Positions 50,400 to 62,767 of a DNA stretch of 64,000 nt are shown in pieces. Position 1 is the first letter of the stretch. Every line of letters begins with the position of its first letter. This DNA is from Flammulina velutipes (Eukaryota; Basidiomycota; Agaricomycetes; Agaricales; Physalacriaceae): the NCBI GenBank assembly GCA_011800155.1, contig CM022371.1, positions 1,984,001-2,048,000 of the forward strand. The letters are read 5' to 3'. Below the pieces are notes generated by a model, which did not search any database, was not told the origin of the DNA, and worked only from the letters and a program-made list of their open reading frames with translations. Both the position numbers and the translations under genes were made by a program.

Positions 50400-51879
50400 A
50401 TGTCGCAAAAGCAAGGCCAGATTGAGAACAAGATTATAAAGGAGAATAATGCCCGTGGTGTTGCCCAGTATATCAAGTCCAAAGCGTGCAAGAATATTGT
50501 AGTAATGGCAGGTCATTCCTCGTTTTTGTTGGACAGATGATTCACGTCGAGGTCGACGTCGTAGCTTGGCGCTGGTCAGTAGTCCTAACCCCTCAAGCGC
50601 ATTCCTAAGTGTCATTTCCACTCAGGTGTCAGTACCTCTGCAGGCATACCAGATTTTCGATCTCCAGAAACGGGTGAGTATACCAAACCAGCTATAGCTC
50701 CCTCGCTCACACATAAACACAGGACTTTATGTGCGAATTCAGATTGCCACGTCGGTTCCCGCTTACATCTGATAGGCAAATCTGGCGCGCTTGCGGCTTC
50801 CCTATCCAGAGGCAGTATTTGAGATCAACTATTTTCGCCGAAACCCCGTACCTTGTAAGTGAACTGTGGCGTCAAGCTGGTCACCGCTGAACATTGCTCT
50901 AGTTTACACTCTTGCTCAAGAACTTTATCCCGGGAAATTCAGACCGACATTGACACATTCGTTCATGAAGCTACTCTTCAAGCACAGTCTGCTCCATCAG
51001 TGCTTCACGCAGAATATTGACACATTGGAGCTGCGGGCAGGCGTCCCACCGCACAAGGTCGTCCACGCACATGGGAGTTTTGCATCACAAAGATGTATTG
51101 ACTGTGGAGAGCCTTACGACGACGACAAGATGAAGGTCCATATTATGGAGAAGAAGATCGCTATCTGTGGGGAGTGCGCCGGGCTCGTAAAGCCCGACAT
51201 CGTTTTTTTCGGCGAGTCGGTAATGTTTTCCCTACATTTTGACGTTCTATATTATCTTATCGTGCCACATAGCTGCCTGACGAGTTTACAAAATCAGTCC
51301 CAAACGTTGGAATGGCCGACCTCTTAATTGTTATCGGAACGTCTCTTACCGTTTATCCCTTTGCTTCATTGGCTCAAATCCCCAGCTCTCAGTGTCCTCG
51401 AGTGCTGATAAATATGGAAAAGGTGGGCGATTTTGGCTCTAGACGGAACGACACGGTGCTGCTAGGCAAATGCGACGACGTAGTCAGAGACTTGGCGCGG
51501 GAGTTAGGTTGGGAAGATGAGCTGCAACAACTATGGGAGGCGACCACGCTTGAGGAGGCTTGGGAAGATGCTCCAACGCCCGAACAGGAGCGCAAACAGG
51601 ACGACACGGACGAGAAGTCTCTCCAAGATGAGGTCAACGACCTGATGAACAAGATAGCGAAAGATTTGACATTAAACGAGAATGAGGATCGCGACGCCTC
51701 CCAGGCTAAGGAACCAAAGAACGGGGAACTAGAAGACGACAAACAAGAAAAGCCTGCTGAAGTGACGTTAATTCAAGGAGAAAGACCTTCAGAAGATATC
51801 ATCCAGAAGCTAGGGTAAGTCAGGAAGGTTGTCAGTTGAAGAAACTCGTCACTGATAAATTTTAAATATCAGGTTGTAG
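50400..51879 (+). CDS. Class I sirtuin, NAD-dependent protein deacetylase (HST2/SIRT2 type)
   Basis: Exons 50400-50511, a microexon at 50569-50574 (or 50565-50574), 50626-50673, 50723-50730, 50776-50854, 50903-51219, 51273-51814 and 51873-51879; about 372 aa. Motifs: GAGVSTSAGIPDFRSPETGLY (Rossmann/NAD loop), PEAVFEINYFRRNP, TQNIDTLE, catalytic His in VHAHGSF, zinc ligands CIDCGEPY and CGECAG, and ADLLIVIGTSLTVYPF. The C-terminal ~80 residues are acidic and disordered. It would deacetylate histone H4K16 or cytoplasmic targets. The GA of GAGVS is supplied only by the microexon between two introns; its acceptor is either a non-canonical TTG (6 nt) or TAG (10 nt) with a shifted upstream donor. 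The gene ends at 51818 if the last intron is retained, or at 51879 after splicing. Confidence 0.88.
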
Positions 51880-52117
51880 GCATGTAATGTAACGGATTTT
51901 TGTACATAACAGTTAGGGATGTTGTACGATATAGCCTTATCGATGTCGACGAAACGCAAGCGCTATCACGTGCGCGTGGCGCTGCCTCACACCACTCGCG
52001 TGTTGATTCTTTTAGTTGGTTTCATGTGGGGACGCATGTTAACCTCACGGAAGCCTGCTGTTCACTGCGAGATATAACGTTGGAACCCATCTTCGTCCGC
52101 GACACCTTCCCTCCACT

Positions 52118-53029
52118 ATGCCTGCGATCCCCTTTCCATATCACTACTGCCGGGCTGAGGCCCTACCCTCCGTTCAGCTCGTACTCAGTCTTCTGCTAAT
52201 GTTCGACATTGCCTGTCGATTGATGCAATGGTACTCAACTCAATCGCGTATGGCGCCAACGCATTTTCATCCGCCTCTTTCAGCAAAGTCAGTCATTGGC
52301 TATCGCAAGCTCCCTACCCTCCCTTGCTCTCATCCCATTGCGTCACCGATATCCAAAGCCAAATCCACGTCCACTGCCCTCACAAGGCTCACGTCGTACG
52401 ATGCACGATTGACCATTGCACACCTCGTGTCTCGGACAGCACATCTCGAGGCAAAGCTCTCCAACCTGGCTTTTCAGCATTTTGCCGATCGTATCATCCT
52501 CTCCAACAAGATATGGACGCAGCATGCGGTCATTCACGATCTCCATCGCGCCCTGTTGTCCGCTCGCTCTAGCCTGGTAATCACTTTCTGCGACAGAGTC
52601 CAGCTAGAGAATGACGCGTGGAAGGAGAAAGCAGAAAGGGAACGCCTGGAGAAGGAACTGGCGAAGGCGAAGAGAGGCAAGGTCAAAAGCATCGTGACCA
52701 TGGCCAAGACATTAGCAGCCAACGGACGAAAGGTCAAGAAGATGGAAGAGGATTTGAAGATGGAACAACGTCTAGCACCGGTCGAGCGTCCCCAAAGTAG
52801 CGGACTAGTGGCGCTTCGACAAGAAGTAGAGAGGTATCAGCTCGCCGAAATGGCTCGAGCTGTTCAGCAGGACCTGAGCGACCAGATGGAAGAAGAGCTT
52901 CGGGGGCAGCTCTTACAAGCGAAGAAGGAGAACGAAGCGTTGAAGGATCAGGTGTGCGGTTACGAGCGCCTTATCGAAGGATTATGGGCCGATTTGCAGA
53001 AGCCAAAGATCGATTCGCCGGTCGCTTGA
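52118..53029 (+). CDS. Coiled-coil protein of unknown function
   Basis: Single open frame of 303 aa from the first ATG; a later ATG (MFDIACRLM) could also start it. After ~70 irregular residues comes a largely helical region. Two coiled coils are clear: residues about 160-215 (VQLENDAWKEKAERERLEKE, then KAKRGKVKS) and about 225-290 (ALRQEVERYQLAEMARAVQQ ... QLLQAKKENEALKDQV). I recognise no family. Codon use looks ordinary, so it is probably a real lineage-specific gene. Confidence 0.55.
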   Translation: MPAIPFPYHYCRAEALPSVQLVLSLLLMFDIACRLMQWYSTQSRMAPTHFHPPLSAKSVIGYRKLPTLPCSHPIASPISKAKSTSTALTRLTSYDARLTIAHLVSRTAHLEAKLSNLAFQHFADRIILSNKIWTQHAVIHDLHRALLSARSSLVITFCDRVQLENDAWKEKAERERLEKELAKAKRGKVKSIVTMAKTLAANGRKVKKMEEDLKMEQRLAPVERPQSSGLVALRQEVERYQLAEMARAVQQDLSDQMEEELRGQLLQAKKENEALKDQVCGYERLIEGLWADLQKPKIDSPVA

Positions 53030-53256
53030 TCTTGGTGCTTGTGGCGTATATTTATTGTATTAATTTATTAGTGGCCTCGATGTATCTCAGTGTTGTATTG
53101 TATTTCATTTGCGCATTCATATCCTTGAAGAAAATTAATAACAAGGCACAGTATAGCGATGCTTACCGTGGCTCAAGAGCGTCTGAAGTGAACATGCGGT
53201 AGGAAGTTGACAGATTCGTAATGATACACTGGGTAGATTTACACGTTGGAAGGCCG

Positions 53257-53763
53257 TTATGAAAATATTTTAGAGTAGAACCGAGGGTCATGGATAAGTT
53301 CAATCGTCTTGTCGATGATGCCATAGTCTAAAAAGACACGTTCAGCATTGGAAAGAGAGCAGACGCCCGTTTACGCACCAACTTGTCCTTGTCCATTATC
53401 AACCTGCATCGGGGTTACATGCATTGCCTTCAACGTGGTGGCGTCGTGCACCATGCCGATGATCTCGACGTCGGTTTCCATCAGAGAGATACCCTATTGT
53501 CCGTGAGGAAAGTCGCGACAGAGTATAGTAGAATCACATACCGCATTTAGCTTCACAACGACCTCGCCTTTGTCGCTCGCAGTCACGACCGCTGTGTCTG
53601 AATTCTGGCCAAACTGACGGACGATTGGCACGTTGTTTCCTCAATGCTGGAAATGACATACACTCTTCACTTTGCACGGTAGGCGCACTATTTTACCTAC
53701 AAAACGTTGCATTATCGCAGCGTTGACGCGGGGAGAGATTCCTGTGTCTGTAGTGTTAGACAT
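53257..53763 (-). CDS. RFA3: Replication protein A subunit 3 (RPA14)
   Basis: Exons 53763-53662, 53613-53542, 53493-53379 and 53327-53257; 119 aa, the expected size. The single OB fold reads SPRVNAAIMQRFVGKIVRLPCKV, then AVVTASDKGEVVVKL, VEIIGMV and a C-terminal helix (DYGIIDKTIELIHDP) that forms the RPA trimer interface. It is the smallest subunit of the ssDNA-binding complex used in replication and repair. No exon exceeds 115 nt, so the gene is visible only after splicing. All three introns are 48-51 bp with GTATGT or GTGCGT donors. Confidence 0.9.
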
Positions 53764-53949
53764 GATGGTCGCAGTCAAAGGTGGTTTGTCGCCACGAGTC
53801 ACGATCACCTGACTGTGACATTCAGCGAACAGAGGTAATAATGTACGTTGTATAGTTTAAACGTAGTTAGTGTGCGGTATAGTACAGTGAGATACAGGTC
53901 TAGGTGTTGTGCTACAAATCTTCATGTCCATATATCCGTATCGAGAAAC

Positions 53950-54884
53950 TCAGGCCTTTGGGCCCCATAGATCCAAGAACCAGTCGTCGGGTCGTGTCGC
54001 TCCTCGCATGTGAACCATAGTCACCCCTTCATCAATGCTCGCCAGGTTCTTGAATGCAGCCTTGGTGAGGTCGACGTGCTTGGAGTCAGGAGCACAGCCA
54101 GCACACGAGTCAACAACTCGTACAAAGACACATTTGTCGGGACTCTGACATACTACACATCATGAGCGTCAAAATATCCAGAGGATGAGGAACGTCGTAC
54201 GTTCAAGGAATTCGAAGCATTTAGGTTTTGCGAGCCAGCCGTCCAGAGTAAGAGCACATGCAAATGAGTTGTCCTACGCCGAAGGTCAGATGAATGGACC
54301 CCAAGAAAAGTATATGGGCATCTCACCGTAGGCGCCCATTCGGTATTTGCCCAACAGCTCGGGTTCTGCAGATCGTGGCCGGTATACCTACGCGAGATGA
54401 GCCCGGGCATTATTAGAAGCACAAAATCGACAAACCATGTAATTTTGACCTGTTCCTGTTTGCCGATGCCCTTGAGTCCTTTGAAGACTGAGTTCGTAAC
54501 GCCCTTCACTAGACCGCCAACGGAAGAAGCTGAGAACGCCTTTTTGGGACCGCCTTTCTTTTTGTCGTGTTTGCCGTCGTGGTCGCTATCGTCGTGCTTG
54601 TGAGAGTCTTTGCCATGATGAGCATCACCGTCCTTGGGGTGCCGCGGTGCGAGACTAGAGGCTTCATCGTCGCGACGATACTTGTAGCTGAGATTGGTGA
54701 CATTGACAGAAGACCATCCATCGCGAGCTTCAAAGTCATAGGCGCTTCCAAGAGAATGTGCGGTTGTGTACTTGGCATAGGAAGCGGCGCGGCGCGCGGC
54801 GCTGGATGTCGAAGAGACGATGGGAAAGATAATCGCCAGGACCAAGAGTGTAAGGAACGGCGCTAGACAAGTAGTGCGAGACAT
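53950..54884 (-). CDS. Secreted double-psi beta-barrel protein (expansin/RlpA-like)
   Basis: Exons 54884-54436, 54387-54327, 54273-54201 and 54152-53950; 261 aa. A signal peptide (CLAPFLTLLVLAIIFPIVSS) is followed by a ~100-residue linker rich in His, Asp and Lys (HGKDSHKHDDSDHDGKHDKK). The C-terminal double-psi barrel has YTGHDLQNPSCWANTEWAPT, LDGWLAKPKCFEF, KCVFVRVVDSCAGCAPDSKH, DLTKAAFKNLA and a WFLDLWGPKA end. These match fungal loosenin/barwin-like proteins that loosen or bind cell-wall polysaccharide. Six cysteines can pair. Intron 1 (54388-54435, 48 nt) is stop-free; removing it gives KITWYTGHDL, as in the family. Divergent from the Zn2Cys6 gene. Confidence 0.85.
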
Positions 54885-55076
54885 TTTTAGAAAGGCGAGC
54901 AAGTTGAGAAATATTGTAGATGATGGTCGGTTGGTTGAAGTAAGAGAGAAGCCAATGCGCCACAAGCTATTTTAAGCCGTGCTTGCATGTGTTTGGCAGA
55001 TGATTATATTTATGGCCCGGCGGCAATTTCGCCGTTTAGACTCACATTTCGGCTCTGTTTCTTTCCATCGCGAGCA

Positions 55077-58000
55077 ATGCCCGTAGACACTTCGAATAGA
55101 CGTACATCCCGAAAACAGTCTGCAGACGATGACCTCGATATTAGGAGAGCTCGCGGCGAGGTATGCCAGTCTACACTTATGCTCACATCATCGCTAACTC
55201 CCTTTTAGATCTCTTGCGCAGAGTGCCGACGGTAAGCGCCATGGCTTTGCATCTAGTCTGTATTCATATCTCCAGCTTGAAGTTAAAATGTGATAAAAAA
55301 TTGCCCTGCGCCTCTTGCAGTACGTCCTTATCCCATCCAGCACCATCTTACTAAAGCTCTTCTTAGTTCGGCGGGGGTGTCCGTCCATATGCCCAAATGG
55401 AAGCCTTGCCACAGGACAGGGAACCCGGTATGTCAATCAAGTCGTTTCTCGTTCGTATACTAATTAGTAATCGCTCTGCAGATTCGTACTCGCAGATACA
55501 TCACAGCTTCATGACAAAATTACTGATATGGGACAACGCATACGACAGCTAGAAGATGCACTCGCTATTTTTCAATCTGGTGTCTCCACTGAAACACACC
55601 CACTGCTCCGCGAGGATTTATTATCAATCAAATTCGGTCCCGACACATCACACAACTTGGAGAAAGAGAAAGAAAGACGATCTACAGAACACACTGTTGA
55701 TGTGATCGATGCTCTGGGGACTTTAACTATCGGTGATAGAGGCGAGGGTAAATATTTCGGTCGATCTGCTGGGTCAGAGGTGAGTACACCATAGACAATA
55801 TCCTTTACTACTCTAAGACCTTACCCAGACGCTCCTTCTGGTGAGTTTGGACCTATTCCCACTGTGTAGGGCGATAAACCTATCTCGTTAGGCCGGCGCT
55901 GAACTTGAAATGGGAGGCGGCGAAGGATGTCCACATGATGAGTATTACGCACCAGTGTCCTTCGAGGTGGCGAAGTTATCCAACTCGTTTCCGTTCCATG
56001 CCGATGGAGGTGTGGACGTGGACAGTGCGCTGGATACACTATTCGACTATCTCCCCGACCGTCCTCGTGCCTGGGCTTTGTGTGAAACATATCTCGAACA
56101 CGCCTCCTGGTCATTTCGACCAATACGACGAGAGGAGATCGTTGATGACATCCTTACCCCCGTATACAAGTGTGTCAAGGATCGAGCGAACGGTATTAAC
56201 AATGCAGCTCAGACAATATCTTCGCACAAGCTAGCAGTCCTCTTCGTTTTATTTTCCATTGGATCTTTGGTAGATTTGACCCTACCACCCTGTACGTTTC
56301 TTGTTCTATCATTGCAACATACTCATACTTTCATAGATAATGTCGAATCCGAAAACTATTATCATCTATGTCGCGCCGCTTTATCCTTACGGTCAATATT
56401 TGACTCGCCAGAGATCTCTACGGTGCAGGCGGTTGTGCTGATTGCAGCGTATCATGCTATGGGAGGAAAGAGATATACACAGGATAGCGCAGTACGTCTT
56501 AGTAACATCTCGAATTTATACGGTGTTGAACTTCCACAGTGGTCAGTCATGTCATTAGGGGCGAAGTTGGCACAGGGTGTGAGTGAAAAAAACTTTAAAT
56601 CATACTATGGTTGACCACTATTCATTAGCTTGGACTGCGTAATTATTGTCTCTTGAATACATGGCCGCAGACTAACGAGCTTGTACAGACAGAGACAGTG
56701 CGCGCTGGAAAATGGATCCCAAAACTGTTCAACGACGGCGCGCTTTGTTTTACGAGATACTGTGTTCGGATCTTTTCCATGTACGTCCTTCGAGGCATCA
56801 TCCCTTCCAAAAGGCTCACCGAAAACTAGAGCATTGCTTTAGGAAGGCCTCCAGCGATCCGACTTTCATATGTCGACTGTGAATTCCCATTAGACGAAGA
56901 AGCCACCATTGACGAAAACGGTGATGTGAAAGTGGGATGTGAGTTTTCCTCTGCACATCTGATGATTGTTTTGGCTAAAGTTGGTTCAGACTACCAATGG
57001 AAATACGAGTTTTGCAAAGACATATTCTCTCAGATTCTGGAGCAAACTCAGACAGCCGAAGCGCCAAGCTATGAAACCATACTTGAACTGGACCGGAAAG
57101 TCAGGGAGAAGATCTTACCGCCCCACCTCAACAAGTTCACAAGTCCTGACGATGATGAGATCACACCGTCTTCTTATATGCACGGGTGTCTCCTAGGTCA
57201 ATTTCGCACTATCGGTAAGTGACTGTGTTTACCTGCGATACTATTGTTTCTAACTTCGTTTGAAGCCCTTGTTTACATTCACCGAAGCTTCTTCGCACAA
57301 GCAATGCTCGACCATCCAATAAATCCGCTTCGTAGCCCGTACGCACCATCATTCCTTGCGGCCTATCGTTGCGCCTCTGGTATCATCAAAACTTCCTTGA
57401 ACTACAATGAGAGATTTCCAGAATTGTGCGGGCGCTTGTGGGGTATATGGACGCACTGTAAGTTGTATGTCTCCGTCAGTTCCATGTGTAATTAATATAT
57501 CCAACAGTGTTTACAGCTGCTGTAAGAGCATCTTCAGTTTCTATGAATTCCCAGTTGACAAGAGGTTCTAGATCATTGTTGGTTCCATTGTGACTCGCTC
57601 ACCATCATCAAGCATGGCCGCAAATGCTTTCATCGAGTTAGGGCTTGCCTGTGACTTATTCGAAAAGCGTGCTTTACATTCTCGCCGTGCACGGAGCGGA
57701 TATGTGCGTTATTATAAACCAATCCCAGTGGTTACTCATCGTCTTCAAGGGTATTCTCTTGTCGCTAAAGCACAAAGCATTTCGGATATACTCGCAATTT
57801 CGTTCAGGACACCCTCCCCCTGCTGTTCCCTCTTTAGTGGGTTGCGATTATGGGGATGACGAGCTGGCACTCTTTGGTGGCCAAACTCGCGTCCTCTTTA
57901 GCAAATTGCTTGCCAAACGGGGCGTAAACAGGAAGAGTCACCCACCATCGACATTCAACACATCATCTCCCTCGGACCACCAGAGCCAGAAAGTTAGCAC

Positions 58001-58451
58001 CCCGTCCACGACGGATACTCCCAAAGATGTACCCAGCCCTGACGCATTGGATGTTCATCCTTCGCTTGTTGAATATCTCTCTCACCTACCTCTCGATCAA
58101 ATGGAGGAAAGACAATCACTCACCGATGGCGTAGGACCTTACTTTGATACCAGCCATCACAATGGTAACAGCTATTTGAACGGCTACCCCACACCTTCCT
58201 CTTATTTGCCGTCGTACCCCACGACGAACGGCGCGAGTGGCGTAGCACCTTACTATGGCGAATTACCACTCGAAGAGCCGTCTCAATTTCTAACTTCATA
58301 TCCATCACAGCCCGCTCCCGGCCCTACAGATATACGACTTGTCGACTTCGGGATGATGATGACAGGCGATTCTGGAATTGACGACCAATGGAAGTCGTTC
58401 ATGCGGGATTCCGGGCTTTTAGAGACTGAACGTCAAGAGGGGGACTGGTGA
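55077..58451 (+). CDS. Zn2Cys6 transcription factor with Fungal_trans domain
   Basis: Seventeen exons: 55077-55160, 55209-55231, 55276-55319, 55367-55427, 55482-55779, 55829-55840, 55892-56291, 56337-56491, 56540-56578, 56629-56638, 56689-56780, 56830-56938, 56990-57214, 57266-57457, 57508-57521, 57572-57703, 57750-58451; 863 aa. The zinc cluster CAECRRLKLKCDKKLPCASC plus IRRGCPSIC is spread over three exons. A dimerisation helix follows (MGQRIRQLEDALA). The Fungal_trans regulatory domain covers about 200-600 (SETLLLAGAELE, ENYYHLCRAAL, GLHRDSARWKMDP, GRPPAIRLSYVDCEFP). The C-terminus is Ser/Pro/Tyr-rich, possibly activating. Exons of 12, 10 and 14 nt were placed because they alone restore SETLLLAG, GLGLHRD and FTAAIIVGS. 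Target genes unknown. Confidence 0.88.
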
Positions 58452-58658
58452 CCCATGGATATGATGTTCGTTTGGGCGTTCTGTCTTGCGCTTTCATAGA
58501 TGCTTTACTACTCACTGATACATGTACTCTATCAACTATTTAGCCGTGTCGGCAGCTGTCTCTGTAAGCTTATGTGAAATTTAATGTCGCCATAATCTTT
58601 GGCTTCCCACCATCATCTCGGACCTTTCCCAGTTGTCGTCGTGTCTTTTGCGCTCACA

Positions 58659-60363
<1,705 letters not shown>

Positions 60364-60538
60364 GGATATAGAATATAGACAAATCGATGTATTTCGCCAC
60401 TTCGAGAAATCACATTCTGACAGGACTTCGAAATTGTCCACCTGTCTTTCACCGCCACGTTTTCTTCTTCGCTCTGTCATTTATTTGCGCATCGTCCCTT
60501 TCTTCCTCTCTCTCTCTTCCCTCCATCTCTTGTCCACC

Positions 60539-62476
60539 ATGTCGGCCAGCGTCTCCAAGCGTCTGTATCTGAAAGGTAAGCGTCGTGAGCAGGTCCATAT
60601 GCCTGCACCACTGAATCGCATTCCACAGATCTCCCAGACGCGACTCACGACAACGACATTATCGATGCGCGTAACTGCTCGATATTACGACTGCATTCTC
60701 GCTGACGCGCCTAGCAGTGCTTTCGTGAATACGGAACTGTCGTTGAGGTCAAGATGATGTCAGGTCAAGGTGCGTCGGCGCGTAGTATCTTCAGCTAGCG
60801 ACTCAAAAGGCTCATAGCCTACGCGTTCGTGGAGTATGCAACCCAAGAGGTACGAGTCCCTGCTTTCTTTACTCTGCGATATTCAACGCGTCTTCAGAGT
60901 GCGCAGATTGCGCTGGAAGCGTTCAGCCAAGGGATGACCTTTATGGGAAGGAGTGCGTGGGGATTGTATCTTCCAGACGTCTAGCTAACTCCTTCTAAGA
61001 AATCGCCGTGGAATACGCCCATCCATTGCGCAAGGATATCCCAGAAGGCGATAGACCATCTTCCCACAGGTTGTACTTAGGAGGTAATGTTCATCTATTC
61101 CGCCTTGACATTGTATGCTCAGCTTGTGCAGACCTGCCCATTGGTGTAACGGCTAAAGAGGTCCGAAGTGTTAGTGGTCCCACGTCTGTCTAGTTCATCG
61201 CCTGACATACCATCGCAGGCGCTCACCCATCACGGTCCTATCTTGGCCTTCAAAATGAAGCAGGGCTCGAGTATGTGTTTCATTCCTTTGGATCCAATAG
61301 CTGACATTACTTACCATCACAGAATACGCTTTTGTGGAGTACGCGTCCATAAAGGTAATCCACACTGTCCTGGTATAGGCGAATCTAGCTAATTTCTTCA
61401 AGGATGCGGCAAGCGTTCTTGAGACTTTTCGCAAATACGAATTCCTTGGCAAGCGTAAGGATGAATCCCTGTACGTTTGCTACATGACTGACCAACTGAA
61501 TATACAGGGATTAGCATAGACTATGCTCATGGCACAGAACGTAAATTTGAGATACCGCTCCAAGTCGAGAGCGAACCCGAACGCAAAGGTCGACAACTAG
61601 CACGCCCACGGTCAGGATCAGGTTCTCTACGCCGTTATAAAGTGCTTATTATAGCACATAGCACACGCCATAGGTTAATTGTCCACAACATTCCTAAAGG
61701 CATGTGCTGGCAGGTATGTTATCCTTGGGCATACCTACATTTCTTGTCTAACTGACCGATCAGGAATTGAAAGATTTTGGAAGACTATCCGGTATGCCCG
61801 TTGCCTACTGCAACATGGACAAGGATCGGCCTTCGAGAGGGTCAGTCTTACGAATGCCAGGTTAAGACCAACCCATTGACGGACATTCTCCAGTTTTTTA
61901 GAGTTCTGCTCCATGAAAGATGCCCAAATCGCGTTGCGCGAACTCGATGGGAAACTCATGGGAGGTACGAAAGTCTCTGTGTGTCTTCCAGAAACACTGG
62001 TACGCCTCGACATGTTTGAATACAATCCCGAAAATCTAAACATGATGTAGTCATTCCAGTCTAATTCTTCGGGCGAGGTTTACGGCGCTAGCTCTCCTCC
62101 TCGATTTGAGGATATTACGAACGCGCGCACGCATTCTCGTCGGACACGTTCCCGGTCTCCCGAACGTCGTAACACTTTGCGTTACGATACCACGGACCCG
62201 TACTCTGACTGGATTCCGTCATCGTCCTCATCCCATTATGAAAGAAGGGACGGCGACGTGTATTCACTGCATACCCGTGATTACCACTACGCTACAGAGC
62301 GTTACCGCGAGCGCGAGCACTACGACCCATACTACAGAACTGAACGGCCAAGGGATGACATCGATTTCTATGATTATGAACAATACGCACGATACCGGGA
62401 CGACTACCAAGATTATGCTGAGGATTACTACAGGCGCCACACATACCCAGAATCAAGATACCCTTATTCTTACTGA
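60539..62476 (+). CDS. Three-RRM RNA-binding protein, splicing-factor-like
   Basis: Fourteen exons: 60539-60575, 60629-60666, 60718-60769, 60818-60849, 60898-60952, 61000-61083, 61132-61160, 61219-61270, 61323-61354, 61403-61454, 61508-61713, 61764-61840, 61894-61999, 62051-62476; about 425 aa. RRM1: RLYLKDLPDATH, GQAYAFVEYA. RRM2: HRLYLGDLPIGVT, KYAFVEYASIKDA. RRM3: HRLIVHNIPKGMCWQELKDF, RPSRGFLEFCSMKDA. The tail is rich in Tyr, Arg, Asp and Ser (SRRTRSRSPERR, YYRTERPRDD). This suggests an SR-like nuclear splicing or mRNA-export protein. The second intron (60667-60717) has only a GCGCGT donor compatible with IIDCFREYG. Whether 61582-61647 is a retained in-frame spacer or an extra 66-nt intron is not resolved. 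Confidence 0.8.
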
Positions 62477-62767
62477 ACGATAGCATCGCATGGAACTTGT
62501 GAGTAGTGTTCTTTTCATTCATCTTCCTGGCTAATTCCTGGTCAGAATTATAACTCTCTTTACCACTCACATTCGGAAAACACGAGGCCTCAGGAACCAT
62601 AACGCAATGAACCAGGACAGAACTTTCAGAACGGATTATTATTTGCACGCAAAGCCCCCATATAGCACTATAATTCCATCGTAATTAACAATCTTAAACT
62701 GTACTCGTATGATACATCTTCACCCGTACTTAGCTCACTCGAATGTCACCACGGCCATCTTCCGTCA
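62477..62767. other. Convergent intergenic region
   Basis: About 290 bp between convergent 3' ends. It contains no recognisable gene. Confidence 0.4.
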
